Source: Cryobacterium sp. N22 (lineage in GTDB: Bacteria > Actinomycetota > Actinomycetes > Actinomycetales > Microbacteriaceae). From it: DNA of 64,000 bases. Below, piece after piece: positions 16,974 through 25,726 of this stretch (position 1 is the first letter of the stretch; every line of letters begins with the position of its first letter). A program made the position numbers and the translations under genes. Where the stretch lies: the NCBI RefSeq assembly GCF_002929555.1, contig NZ_PJJP01000036.1, positions 62,001 to 126,000 of the forward strand. Reading direction: 5' to 3'. Under the pieces are notes generated by a model, which saw only the letters and a list, made by a program, of their open reading frames with translations, was not told the DNA's origin and ran no database searches.

Positions 16974-17678
16974 CTAGAACGTAGCCGCGCGGAGCATCCC
17001 GCCGCCCTCGATGACGGTCACAGAGAACGGTGCGCTGATCGACGGCGTGCCGACGGCGGCCAACCCGGCCCGGCGGCTTGCGGCGTCGTCACCCATGATC
17101 GAGACCACGATGGCTCCGGGCTGAATCGTGGGATCCGACCCGACCATGAACCCGGCGGTCGACCTCAGTCCCGCCTCGTCGAGTGCATCGATGACCTGGT
17201 TCGTCACAGCGTCAGCAGCCGCCTGGTACTCGGTCGCAGAGAAGCCGAGGCCTTCGACGGTGGTGTACGGCAAACCGGTGGCGTCGAGAGCCGCGATCGC
17301 CCCGGCCGGCGCGTCACCGGCGAAGGCCATCGTGAAGGTGCGCGATTCTCCGAAGTAGCAGTAGGCGTAGTCGTCGGCGAACTCGGTCTCGATCACACTC
17401 GCGGCGTCACCCAGAGGCTTCTGGTAGAGCGCCCATTCCTGCTCTTGCGGGGAGTAGTCCAACTCGGCGAGGGTGTGCCCGGGGTAGATCTCCCGCGCCA
17501 TGATGGAGGCGTCGTCAGAGGCAAGCCCGGCTCCGGCATGCTCGGTGACGCGCCATGCCGCCGCCGCTTCGGCGGGCTCGCTGGGGCCAGGGGTCGGGGC
17601 CAGTGCAACACCCAGGGAGAGCGCCGCGGTCGCGAGGATGGCCCCGGCCCGAATGCCCCTGGTGGCGGCCGTTCTCAT
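16974..17678 (-). CDS. Secreted protein of unknown function
   Basis: This is a 234-residue protein that I do not recognise. The N-terminus is a typical Sec signal peptide: MRTAATRGIRAGAILATAAL, a hydrophobic core, then a probable cleavage after Ala-rich residues near 40. I choose the ATG at 17678 because GGGG precedes it and it gives a clean signal peptide; a start at 17711 would add 11 polar residues without a ribosome site. The mature part has acidic stretches, a single CYFG cysteine, and a segment (LPYTTVEGLGFSATEYQAAADAV) that looks like a folded alpha/beta domain. It sits between flbD and the HNH nuclease and is not an obvious flagellar gene. Confidence 0.75.
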   Translation of the reverse strand: MRTAATRGIRAGAILATAALSLGVALAPTPGPSEPAEAAAAWRVTEHAGAGLASDDASIMAREIYPGHTLAELDYSPQEQEWALYQKPLGDAASVIETEFADDYAYCYFGESRTFTMAFAGDAPAGAIAALDATGLPYTTVEGLGFSATEYQAAADAVTNQVIDALDEAGLRSTAGFMVGSDPTIQPGAIVVSIMGDDAASRRAGLAAVGTPSISAPFSVTVIEGGGMLRAATF

Positions 17679-17816
17679 CCAGTTCCCCTGCCCGATCACT
17701 TGTGCGCCCATAAGGCGAAGCTAGCCGTCATTCGCGGTGGGGGCAAGTCATTTAAAAACCCGATCACAAGCCGATTAATGCTGAGATGATCGCGGTCTCA
17801 CCTGGGCCCAAAAATC

Positions 17817-17825
17817 TTATCCACA
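17817..17825 (+). promoter_or_regulatory. Single perfect DnaA-box match, followed by a TTGACA
   Basis: TTATCCACA at 17817-17825 equals the consensus DnaA box, and TTGACA follows at 17828-17833 ahead of the HNH nuclease gene. No cluster of boxes and no AT-rich unwinding region is present, so this is not an origin. TTGACA may be the -35 box of the nuclease gene, but no convincing -10 box lies 16-18 bp further. Confidence 0.3.
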
Positions 17826-17874
17826 AATTGACATTTGCTCACACAAAGCTTCGTAATCGGGCTAGATTCAGGGC

Positions 17875-19521
17875 ATGACAAACCAGTCGACTCTCGCAGA
17901 TACATTCGTCGCTCCTCGCGACGATGCGCTGGTGGGTGCGGCCCTCGACGTGGCCCGGCTGGGCTCCTGCAGCACCGACTACGACACATTGTCGGATGCC
18001 GCTGTGCTGGCCGGTCAGCGCACTCTCGCGCAGGCGCAGCGCGAGCTCGATACCCGCAAGGCCTGGATGGCGAAGACCCTGGCCCAGCGTTCCCGGTGGG
18101 AGCTGGGCCACTCCGGCCTGGCTGCGCAGCAGGGTTTCCTCAACCCTGAGGCCCTGATCCAGGAGCTGACCGGCACGAGCAAGGTCGAGTCGCGGAAGCT
18201 CGTCGGGGTGGGGCGGATGCTCGCCGAGACCGAAGAGGCCGAAGCGCAGGCGGCCGCGTTCCGGGCTGCCGAGGACGAGGCGGCCCGCCGGTTGCTCGAC
18301 GGTGCGCTGGATGGCGCGCTGGATGGTGCGCTCGACCCGGACTCCCCCGACGCCCTGGACCCCGCCGCCCTGGACTGTGCGGTTCCGCTGCTGCCGCCGG
18401 CGCCGGCGCCGTGGCACGCACCGATCTCGCACGCCGTGACCGGCGGCACCCTCTCTATCGATGCCGCCCACGCCCTGCGCACCGGCCTGGGCGACATCGA
18501 CACCGTCGTCACCGGTGCGGCCCTCGCCGACGCCCTGGCCGGGCTGCTCGTTGACGCCGAAGCGATGAACGTGGACCAGCTGCTCAAACGAGCCCGCCAA
18601 GTACGTGACACCCTCGACGAGGCCGGCATCCGGGTGCGCGAACAGAAGGCCTGGGACGACCGCTACCTGCGCATCTGGACCCTGAACACCGGCCAGGTCC
18701 GCGTCGATGGCCTCTTCCCGCCGGAACAGGGCGAGTTCATCAAATCCGCCTTCGACAGCTTCACCAGCCCCCGCCGCGGCGGCGTGCGCTTCGTCGACAG
18801 CGACCGGGCCGCCTGGGCCAAACGGGTCAAGGACGACCCGCGCACAACCACCCAGATCACCTGCGACGGCTTCATCGACCTGCTCAAGGCCGGCACCACC
18901 ATCAACCCCCACAACATGCTCGGCGGCCGACGCCCCGCCGTGCAGATCCTCACCGCCCACACCCCGGCCGCCCGGCCCGCCGCCGCAGGGCCCACCGATA
19001 CCAACGAACCCCACGCCACCGACGCACCGGCTGCACCGGCTACACCGGACGACATCCTGATCTGCCTACCCGGGCAGGCCGGCCACGGCTACATCGAAGG
19101 CAACAACGCCCCGGTCTCCCCCGAAACCATCGAACGCCTGATCTGCGACTCCGGCACCGTCGAGATCAGGCTCGACGAGTTCGACCGGCCCCTCGATGTC
19201 GGCCATGAACAACGACTGTTCAGCCGGGCCCAACGCCGCGCCCTCGCCGCCCGCGACGGCGGCTGTAGGTGGCCAGGATGCGACCGGCCCCCGGCCTTCA
19301 CCGAAGCCCACCACATCGACCACTGGCTTCGGGACCACGGCAGAACCGACATCAACCAGGGCATCCTGCTCTGCCCCGCCCACCACATGCTGCTGCACAA
19401 CCAACGCTGGCAAATCTTCGAAAACACCGGCTGCTACTGGCTCCGGCCACCCGCCAGCATCGACCCCGGGCAGACCCTCATCGAGATGCCCAGCCACAGG
19501 GGCATGCCGGACGCTCTCTGA
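17875..19521 (+). CDS. DUF222 / HNH endonuclease (13E12 repeat family)
   Basis: This is a 548-residue protein. Residues about 30-400 form the DUF222 domain, helical and Ala-rich, common in actinobacterial multi-copy 13E12-type proteins. The C-terminal HNH nuclease domain contains CRWPGCDRPPAFTEAHHIDHW and LCPAHHMLLHNQRWQIF, which supply both zinc and catalytic His/Asn residues. An acidic direct repeat (DGALDGALDGALDP) occurs near residue 145. These proteins occur in several copies per genome and their biological role is unclear; some are linked to mobile DNA. The gene runs against the flagellar operons and separates flgE from flbD, consistent with insertion. Confidence 0.88.
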   Translation: MTNQSTLADTFVAPRDDALVGAALDVARLGSCSTDYDTLSDAAVLAGQRTLAQAQRELDTRKAWMAKTLAQRSRWELGHSGLAAQQGFLNPEALIQELTGTSKVESRKLVGVGRMLAETEEAEAQAAAFRAAEDEAARRLLDGALDGALDGALDPDSPDALDPAALDCAVPLLPPAPAPWHAPISHAVTGGTLSIDAAHALRTGLGDIDTVVTGAALADALAGLLVDAEAMNVDQLLKRARQVRDTLDEAGIRVREQKAWDDRYLRIWTLNTGQVRVDGLFPPEQGEFIKSAFDSFTSPRRGGVRFVDSDRAAWAKRVKDDPRTTTQITCDGFIDLLKAGTTINPHNMLGGRRPAVQILTAHTPAARPAAAGPTDTNEPHATDAPAAPATPDDILICLPGQAGHGYIEGNNAPVSPETIERLICDSGTVEIRLDEFDRPLDVGHEQRLFSRAQRRALAARDGGCRWPGCDRPPAFTEAHHIDHWLRDHGRTDINQGILLCPAHHMLLHNQRWQIFENTGCYWLRPPASIDPGQTLIEMPSHRGMPDAL

Positions 19522-19579
19522 GGCCAACGGCCCCATGGCTGGCGATGTGAGTATCGGTTGAGAGCAGACGTCACGAAAA

Positions 19580-19610
19580 GGCGGGCATCCAGTCGAACTG
19601 GATGCCCGCC
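19580..19610 (-). terminator. Rho-independent-type terminator of the flgB-flgE operon
   Basis: A perfect 14-bp stem (19580-19593 with 19597-19610, GGCGGGCATCCAGT) closes a 3-nt loop. On the minus strand it is followed at once by TTTTCG, so it should end transcription coming from flgE, whose stop is 19 bp upstream. Because the stem is symmetric it could also act on the convergent HNH gene. Confidence 0.85.
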
Positions 19611-19628
19611 CTGCTCCCTGCCCGGTTC

Positions 19629-20819
19629 TTACCGCTTGAGGTTGGTGAGCTCCTGCAGCACCTCGTCGGAGGTGGTGATGATGCGGGCGTTCGCCTGGAA
19701 GCCACGCTGGGCGACGATGAGGTTGGTGAACTCCTGCGACAGGTCCACGTTGGACATTTCCAGGGCTCCCCCGGTGAGCGAGCCCAGCCCGGTGGAGCCG
19801 GGCGCGCCGAGCTTGGCGGTTCCGGAGTTGAAGGTGGCCCGGTAGCCGTTCGAGCCGGTCTTCTCGAGCCCGCCAGGGTTGGTGAAGGTGGCGAGGGCGA
19901 TCCGGCCCAACGCCTTCTGCTCACCGTTGCTGAACAGGCCTACCAGGGTGCCGTCCTTGCCGAAGGAGTAGGACTCGAGCGAGCCGGGGGCGCTGCCGTC
20001 CTGCGACTTGACCGCCACAGTGCTGATACTGGCCAGGCCGTTCAGCGTGCTGAGGTCGACGGTGATTCCGCCGGCGGCGGGGTCACCGAGGACAAGTGTG
20101 CCGCCGGACGTCACGACGTTGCCGGTGAAGCCCAACGTGGTCGTTGCCGTGGTGCCGCCATCGGCGCCCGAGACATCCCAACCGCTGCCCGTCGCAGCCT
20201 TGGTGAAGGTCAGGGAGACAGTTCGGGCAGCACCCGAGGCGTCGTAGACCTTGATGTCTCGCAGCAGCTGCGTGCCTCCGACAGCATCGGAGGGCAAGGT
20301 GCCGCTCATCGCGACCGAACTCGTCGCCTTGCCCGGGACGACCGCGTTCAGCGGCAGGGACAGGTCCCCGACAGCGCCGCCCTCGTTGACGACACCGTTC
20401 ACCGCGCCCCAGCCCTGCACGATCGCACCCGACGGGGTGACGAGGCGACCGGCGGAGTCGAAGTCGAAGGAGCCGGCCCGGCTGTAGATGGTCTCGCCGC
20501 CCTGCTGGGTGAGGAAGAACCCGTCGCCGGAGATGAGCATGTCGGAGGCCTTGCCGGTGGCCTGCGACGACCCCTGCGCGAAGTTGGTGGCGATGCCGGC
20601 GACCTGCACACCGAGGCCCACCTGTGCCGGGTTGGTGCCGCCGGTTGTGGCGCCCGGGCCACCGGCGCCCTGGGTGAGCTGCGAGAGGGTGTCCTGGAAC
20701 TGGGTCGCCGAGCCCTTGAACGCCGTGGTGTTGACGTTGGCGATGTTGTTGCCGGTGACGTCGAGCATGGTCTGGTGGGCGCGAAGGCCGGAGATGCCGG
20801 AGTACAGGGAGCGAAGCAT
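19629..20819 (-). CDS. flgE: Flagellar hook protein FlgE
   Basis: This is a 396-residue hook subunit. The N-terminal MLRSLYSGISGLRAHQTMLDVTGNNIANVNTTAFKG is the bb_rod signature shared by rod and hook proteins, and the C-terminus (LSQEFTNLIVAQRGFQANARIITTSDEVLQELTNLKR) is its partner helix. The central domain is hook-specific and variable. The protein is exported through the FliPQR-FlhBA gate, capped by FlgD and measured by FliK. Last gene of the flgB operon, followed by a strong terminator. Confidence 0.95.
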   Translation of the reverse strand: MLRSLYSGISGLRAHQTMLDVTGNNIANVNTTAFKGSATQFQDTLSQLTQGAGGPGATTGGTNPAQVGLGVQVAGIATNFAQGSSQATGKASDMLISGDGFFLTQQGGETIYSRAGSFDFDSAGRLVTPSGAIVQGWGAVNGVVNEGGAVGDLSLPLNAVVPGKATSSVAMSGTLPSDAVGGTQLLRDIKVYDASGAARTVSLTFTKAATGSGWDVSGADGGTTATTTLGFTGNVVTSGGTLVLGDPAAGGITVDLSTLNGLASISTVAVKSQDGSAPGSLESYSFGKDGTLVGLFSNGEQKALGRIALATFTNPGGLEKTGSNGYRATFNSGTAKLGAPGSTGLGSLTGGALEMSNVDLSQEFTNLIVAQRGFQANARIITTSDEVLQELTNLKR

Positions 20820-20950
20820 GAGTGCTGCCTTTCAGAAGGTGATGAAGGAGAAGGGATGCGGCGACCTCGCCCGTCTTGCGGGAGTGTGTCGCGTTGGTGC
20901 GGATCGAGCTGGCGAGTGGCGGGCTCGCTGGGTGCGAGCGCGGTTCCGGA

Positions 20951-21397
20951 TCACCCGGTGGGGGCGGTCACCCCCGAGATCGCATCGAGAGCCACGCTGG
21001 CCGTGCCGACGGTGACCTGGGGCACCGAGCCGGCGTAGGAGACCGCTGACGCGATGCCGGTGACGCTCGCGCCGGTGGCATCCGTGTAGGTGACGTTCTG
21101 GCCGACAAGAGCGGCTGCGGCCGTGCGCATCTGCAGCGAGAAGTTCTCATCCGCGGTGGTGGAGAGCGCGGTGAGCTTCTCCATCATGGCCAGCTGGGTA
21201 GTCTGGGAGATCATCTGATTGGTGTCCATGGGCGAGCTCGGATCCTGGTTGCGCAACTGGGCCACCAGAAGCGACATGAAGGTCTCGGAATCGAGAGTCT
21301 GCTTGGGCGTGCGCACCGGTGTCGTCGAGTACAGGCTGGCTCCAGCGCTGGAGTCGGCTGCGGCGGTGGACACGGAGCCGACGGCGTCGACGGTCAT
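20951..21397 (-). CDS. flgD: Flagellar hook cap protein FlgD
   Basis: This is a 148-residue hook-capping scaffold. The conserved region (TPKQTLDSETFMSLLVAQL, QDPSSPMDTNQMISQTTQLA) spans residues 30-80. The C-terminal part is a reduced beta-domain; the whole protein is shorter than the 220-residue enteric FlgD, as in many Gram-positives. It lies 131 bp upstream of flgE and 78 bp downstream of fliK. I see no promoter of the FliA type in either gap. Confidence 0.92.
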   Translation of the reverse strand: MTVDAVGSVSTAAADSSAGASLYSTTPVRTPKQTLDSETFMSLLVAQLRNQDPSSPMDTNQMISQTTQLAMMEKLTALSTTADENFSLQMRTAAAALVGQNVTYTDATGASVTGIASAVSYAGSVPQVTVGTASVALDAISGVTAPTG

Positions 21398-21475
21398 GGG
21401 ATCTCGATTCTGGGAGGCTGCATGCGGTGAGCGGTGCGGGGTGAGGTACGGGGCTGTGGGGAGCCGGGCGGCGGG

Positions 21476-23155
21476 TCAGGCGAGAACATCGATACGTCCC
21501 CTGGTCTGGTCGGGTCGGGTCGGGTCCGCTACTGGGTCTGCGGCGTTGGCGCCGATCGGCGGGGACCGCAGCCATTGATCTGCGGCACCAGATTCCCGGC
21601 GGCGGTCCTGGGCTCCGCGCTGATCTCCGCCGAGCGCCGCGTTGCCCTGGCCGGGTTGGTCGGCGGCGGAACGGTCCTGCCGGCCCGACGCGCTGGCATC
21701 GCCGGGCTGGCTGCGCGCGGAGACGTCGAGGCTGGCCGAGAGTGCGCCGCCGGCCAGGTCCCGGCGCAACTCGGGCAGGATGAGCCGCAGGGCATCCCGC
21801 GCGACGTCGGTGGGGGCGAACAGCTCCAGACGGATGCCGGTGGCGCTGATCTGCGCCCGCACCAGGACCGGCCCGAGATCGTCGGGGGTGACGCTGATCG
21901 ACATGGTGTGTTCGCCGGGTCCGGCGGCCGCCAGGGTGAACAGCGGCCGGGCCACCTGGCTCGCCAGCGGCACCGGAACGGCGGGGCCAGTCGAGGGCGG
22001 CAGCGCTGGGGCACCGGCGGGTGAGCCGTTGACGGGTACCGCGGCAACCGGCCCGGCGGCGGCCGGCAGGGCGAGGCCTGCCGTTGGCACCTTGGCACCA
22101 GCGGGTTCGTCTGTAGCCGCACCGGGCGTCCGGCTCGGCCCCACGGCAGTGGCGGCACCGGCGGCAGTACCGGTCGCCACGGTCGCCGGGGTCGCCGCGG
22201 TCGCCGTCGTGGCAGTGCCCGTCACCGCGGTCGCCGTCCCGGCAGGGCCAATTGCCATGCCAGTCGCTGCGGTGCCGGTCGCTGCAGTCGCGGTAGCGGC
22301 AGGGGCGGTCGCGTCAGTGGTGGTCGTGGCAGTGGCGGCAGCGGCAGGGGCGGTCGCGTCGGTGGTGGTCGTGGCAGTGGCGATCGCTGCGGTGGCGGTC
22401 GCTGCGGTGGCGGTGGGTGCGGTCGCGATCAAGGCGGTCCCGTTCGCCGCGGGTGCGTTCGCGGCGGTGCCGTTCGCCACAGTCCCGATCGCGGCGATGC
22501 CGGCGTCGGTGCTGCCGGTCGCAGCGGGTGCTGCGTGCCCGGTGGCGGCAGTTCCCGTCGGCTGGCCCAACGTTGGTGCCATCGGCGCGTGGCCGGCTGC
22601 GGATCCGACACCGGCGTCCCCCGCTCCGACCGGGGCGACGTTGCCCGGGCCGCTCGGGGCGGCGCCGGGATCGGCAGGTGAAGCCGAAGCTGATCCCGGC
22701 TGAGGCGGCGTGACGAGAGCGGATGGAGCCGTCAGCGACCCTGTGGGTAGCGAGGCGGCAGGCAAATCAGCGTCGTTGAGGTCAACGTCGCCGGGTTCAG
22801 TCTTGCTGGGTTCAGTGTTGCTGCGTTCGGTGCGGCTCGCGGATGCAGTTGTGCTGGGTAAGGGTCGGGTCGGCGCGGGCCGGGTGGGCGCAGTGGCACT
22901 GCTGGACGGAGCGCCGCCAGGGACAGCTGCACCGGGCCCCGCTCCACCGGGACCAGTACCGCGGGGGCCTGCAGGGGCGACGCGCCGAGCCCCAACCGAT
23001 CCGGCGCCGGATTCCGGACCGGACGCGGCACCGCGCAACACTCCGGCGAACGCGTCGGCGCCGCCGGCGAAATCCGGCTGGGACCCGCGAGACCCGCGAC
23101 CTGGGGCGACCCCGGGCGCTCCCGGGGAACGAGGGAACTGAGCGGGCGCGGTCAC
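21476..23155 (-). CDS. fliK: Flagellar hook-length control protein FliK
   Basis: This is a 559-residue ruler protein. The first about 400 residues are low-complexity Ala/Thr/Gly/Pro sequence with near repeats such as ATTTTDATAPAA. The C-terminal Flg_hook domain is clear: HTMSISVTPDDLGPVLVRAQI, IRLELFAPTDVARDALRLILPELRRDL, near residues 420-480. FliK sets hook length and triggers the FlhB switch. GTG start overlaps the stop of the C40 peptidase gene by 4 bp. The repeat-rich half is prone to length change, which in a ruler protein could alter hook length. Confidence 0.85.
   Translation of the reverse strand: MTAPAQFPRSPGAPGVAPGRGSRGSQPDFAGGADAFAGVLRGAASGPESGAGSVGARRVAPAGPRGTGPGGAGPGAAVPGGAPSSSATAPTRPAPTRPLPSTTASASRTERSNTEPSKTEPGDVDLNDADLPAASLPTGSLTAPSALVTPPQPGSASASPADPGAAPSGPGNVAPVGAGDAGVGSAAGHAPMAPTLGQPTGTAATGHAAPAATGSTDAGIAAIGTVANGTAANAPAANGTALIATAPTATAATATAAIATATTTTDATAPAAAATATTTTDATAPAATATAATGTAATGMAIGPAGTATAVTGTATTATAATPATVATGTAAGAATAVGPSRTPGAATDEPAGAKVPTAGLALPAAAGPVAAVPVNGSPAGAPALPPSTGPAVPVPLASQVARPLFTLAAAGPGEHTMSISVTPDDLGPVLVRAQISATGIRLELFAPTDVARDALRLILPELRRDLAGGALSASLDVSARSQPGDASASGRQDRSAADQPGQGNAALGGDQRGAQDRRRESGAADQWLRSPPIGANAADPVADPTRPDQTRGRIDVLA
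22296..22382 (-). repeat. 45-bp tandem repeat inside fliK
   Basis: Two copies of about 42 bp begin at 22296 and 22341, a period of 45 bp (15 codons), and differ at one position. They encode the repeated ATTTTDATAPAA block. The period keeps the frame, so copy-number change by slippage or recombination would lengthen or shorten FliK without inactivating it. Confidence 0.75.
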
Positions 23156-23892
23156 GAGAACAATCCAGACCGGGACAGCGCCGAAGCGGACGAGGAGCCG
23201 GTGGACGCGCTGCCGGTGGACGCGGTGCCGGTGGACGCGGCACCGTTGAACATCGACGCGAATGCCGCCGTGAGCAGGTCGGTGGAGCTCGATGCCACGC
23301 CGGCGGTGGTCGCCTGATCGGGGATCACCCGGCGGATGGTGGTGATCTCGGAATCGTCCATGTAGGCATCCACCTTGCTGACCGTGCGTCCCTCGTATGG
23401 CGCGTGGATCACCTGGTTGTTGCCGGCGTAGATCAGGATATGGTCGCCGCCGCCGGTGACGATGAGGTCACCGGGCTTGGCCTCGGCCAGCGACGCCACC
23501 TCGGTGCCGATGGTCATCTGCCCGGACACCAGTCGGGGCACCTCGATGCCGAGGTCGGCGTAGACGCGTTGCACGAGACCCGAGCAGTCCATTCCGGTGC
23601 TGTCCTCGCCGCCGAACACGTACGGCACGCCCAGGTACTTCTCGGCCGCCGCGACGACGCCGGCGCCGGTCGCTCCCGAGCCGGCGGCGCCGGTGGCCGT
23701 GGCTGTCGTGCCGGTGGCCGCGGCGAGAGCATCGGCGAAGCTGGTCGCGGAAGCTGACGAACCGGCGGTGCTGCCCGCCGCGCTGCCGGCCGTGACGCTC
23801 GTCGCCCCGGTGCCGCCGGCGACAAGGTCGTTGAGCTGCACCAGCCTGGCCTGGATCTCGCCCATCCGGCCGAGCGCATCCACCATCGTCAT
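23152..23892 (-). CDS. C40 (NlpC/P60) peptidoglycan peptidase of the flagellar operon
   Basis: This is a 246-residue protein. Residues 1-25 (MVDALGRMGEIQARLVQLNDL) form a short amphipathic helix; residues 28-75 are Ala/Thr/Ser-rich. The NlpC/P60 domain follows (LGVPYVFGGEDSTGMDCSGLVQRVYADLG), with Cys103, His151 and His163 as the likely triad. Such enzymes cleave stem peptides of peptidoglycan. No Sec signal peptide is visible and the gene is coupled by 4-bp overlaps to fliJ and fliK. I infer that it opens the wall for the rod and leaves the cell through the flagellar export gate, replacing FlgJ. The ATG at 23892 follows GGGGGAGAAG. Confidence 0.85.
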   Translation of the reverse strand: MTMVDALGRMGEIQARLVQLNDLVAGGTGATSVTAGSAAGSTAGSSASATSFADALAAATGTTATATGAAGSGATGAGVVAAAEKYLGVPYVFGGEDSTGMDCSGLVQRVYADLGIEVPRLVSGQMTIGTEVASLAEAKPGDLIVTGGGDHILIYAGNNQVIHAPYEGRTVSKVDAYMDDSEITTIRRVIPDQATTAGVASSSTDLLTAAFASMFNGAASTGTASTGSASTGSSSASALSRSGLFS

Positions 23893-24371
23893 CGCTTCTC
23901 CCCCGTTGGTGCCCCGCCGGCAACCGGTGATCCGGTGCCGGCGCGTTCGTCGCCCAGCCGTCGGTGCCAGCCGGTCGACGCGATCTCGTCGATGATGGTC
24001 TGTTCGGCGTGCAGGTCTTCGGCGGCTGCCAGGTCGCCGTGGCGCCCCTCGAGCTTCTCCAGGCTCACCGCGGCGGACTTCCTCGACTCGAATTCGCGTT
24101 GCGCGTCGACGACGCCCTGCTGGGCGACGGCGTCGAGGGCCGCGAGTTCGGCGAGCATGCTGCGGGATGACGCCCGGGCGGCGGCGATCGCGTAGAGGGT
24201 GTCGGCGCCGGTGGCGCTGATCGGCAGGTGCTCGAGCGCCGCGCGGGTCTCGTCGATGCGGGTCGCGGCGGCCCGTAGCCGCGCGTTGGCGACAGCGAGG
24301 TCGCCCGCGGCCTGGTCCTGTTGCAGGTGTCGCAGGCGCAACAGGCCGGCGAGCGAGAAGGTGCGGCTCAT
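23889..24371 (-). CDS. fliJ: Flagellar export protein FliJ
   Basis: This is a 160-residue helical protein beginning MSRTFSLAGLLRLRHLQQDQAAGDLAVANARLR, the usual FliJ opening, with a long coiled coil through about residue 130 (AVSLEKLEGRHGDLAAAEDL). FliJ is the stalk of the FliHI ATPase complex and helps escort chaperones. It overlaps fliI by 4 bp and the peptidase gene by 4 bp. Confidence 0.85.
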   Translation of the reverse strand: MSRTFSLAGLLRLRHLQQDQAAGDLAVANARLRAAATRIDETRAALEHLPISATGADTLYAIAAARASSRSMLAELAALDAVAQQGVVDAQREFESRKSAAVSLEKLEGRHGDLAAAEDLHAEQTIIDEIASTGWHRRLGDERAGTGSPVAGGAPTGEKR

Positions 24372-25726
24372 CGGGCGCCGCCCAGCAGCCCGGCCAGCGC
24401 GGCGAGTCGGTCCCAGGCCTCGGCGGCCGGGGTGTGCTCGTCCATCCGCTGCTGCAGGAAGGCGGTGATGGCCGCGTCGTGCTCCACGGCGGCGTCGACC
24501 AACGGGTTGGTGCCGCGGCGATACGCGCCAACGTCGAGCAGGTCCTGTGCGGCGCGCCGGGCGGCGAGCACCCCGCGCAGGGTGCCGGCCACGGCGGCTT
24601 GCTCCGTCGTCGTCACCCGTGAGGCCACCCTGGAGATCGAGGCGAGGGCGTCGACGGAGGGAAAATGGCCGAGCACGGCAAGTTTGCGGTCGAGCACCAC
24701 GTGGCCGTCGAGGATGGAGCGGGCGGCATCGGCGATGGGTTCGTTGTGGTCGTCGCCGTCGACGAGCACAGTGTAGATGCCGGTGATGGAGCCGGCCTGG
24801 TCGGTGCCGGCCCGTTCGAGCAGCCGGGCGAGCAACGAGAACGTCGACGGCGGGTAGCCGCGGGTGGCGGGCGGTTCGCCCACCGACAGTCCGATCTCCC
24901 GCTGGGCCATCGCCACCCGGGTGAGCGAGTCCATCATCAGCATCACGTCGGCACCCCGGTCGCGGAACGACTCGGCGATGCGGGTGGCCACGAACGCGGC
25001 CCGCAGGCGCATCATGGCCGGCTCGTCCGACGTCGACACGACGACGATCGACCGGGCCAGTCCCTCGGCGCCGAGGTCGTCCTCGAGAAATTCGCGCACC
25101 TCGCGCCCGCGCTCGCCCACCAGGGCGATCACCGACACTTCGGCATCGGTGCCGCGGGCGATCATCGACAGCAGCGACGACTTGCCCACGCCGGAGCCGG
25201 CGAACAGGCCCATCCGCTGGCCCTTGCCCACGGTGGTGAGGGTGTCGAGCACCCGAACCCCCAGCTGCAAGGGCGATTGGATGCGCGACCGCGCCATGGC
25301 GGACGGGCTGGCGTGGTCCAGGGGCACCCGCTGCTCCACGACGAGTGGTCCCTTGCCGTCGATGGGACGGCCGAGCCCGTCGATCACCCGGCCGAGCAGG
25401 CCCGAACCGGTGGGGACGAGGAATCCCGTGCCGCCGCCGCCGGCGCGCACGGGGTCGCCCACCCGGATGCCGGTGAGCCTGGCCAACGGCATGCAACGCA
25501 TGCCATCGGGGGTGGTGGCCACGACTTCGGCGTCAACGCCGGCAGGGCCGGTGCCGGCCTGGGTTCCGGGTCCGCCGATCACGACGAGGTCGCCGATGGC
25601 GCCGTTCAGCCCGCGCACGTCCACGCTCAGGCCCACGATCGACGAGACCACGCCCACCCGCTCCGGGCGGGCCGCCGCCAGGGCTCTGGCCAGGCGGTCG
25701 GTGCTGTCCGGCCGGGTGAGGGTCAT
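24368..25726 (-). CDS. fliI: Flagellum-specific export ATPase FliI
   Basis: This 452-residue F1-beta-like ATPase energises flagellar export. Walker A AGSGVGKS is at residues 176-183, followed by VGERGREVREF; Walker B is DVMLMMDSLTR, and PPSTFSLLARLLERAG matches the family. A longer frame upstream is open, but the ATG at 25726 gives the normal N-terminus and overlaps fliH by 4 bp. All expected motifs are intact. Confidence 0.96.
   Translation of the reverse strand: MTLTRPDSTDRLARALAAARPERVGVVSSIVGLSVDVRGLNGAIGDLVVIGGPGTQAGTGPAGVDAEVVATTPDGMRCMPLARLTGIRVGDPVRAGGGGTGFLVPTGSGLLGRVIDGLGRPIDGKGPLVVEQRVPLDHASPSAMARSRIQSPLQLGVRVLDTLTTVGKGQRMGLFAGSGVGKSSLLSMIARGTDAEVSVIALVGERGREVREFLEDDLGAEGLARSIVVVSTSDEPAMMRLRAAFVATRIAESFRDRGADVMLMMDSLTRVAMAQREIGLSVGEPPATRGYPPSTFSLLARLLERAGTDQAGSITGIYTVLVDGDDHNEPIADAARSILDGHVVLDRKLAVLGHFPSVDALASISRVASRVTTTEQAAVAGTLRGVLAARRAAQDLLDVGAYRRGTNPLVDAAVEHDAAITAFLQQRMDEHTPAAEAWDRLAALAGLLGGAR

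Noticed and set aside
17753..17777. TTTAAA followed by GCCGATTA as a sixth FliA promoter
   Set aside because: The boxes and spacing differ from the five consistent sites and it faces the HNH nuclease, not a flagellar gene.
17817..17825. Perfect DnaA box as sign of a replication origin
   Set aside because: It is single, with no AT-rich region and no dnaA/dnaN neighbours.
19522..19628. Transposon end or attachment site at the palindrome after the HNH gene
   Set aside because: The stem followed by TTTT fits a terminator for flgE, and no matching second copy was found.
21900..22500. Repetitive DNA in fliK as a CRISPR array
   Set aside because: The repeats are in-frame coding units without unique spacers or cas genes nearby.
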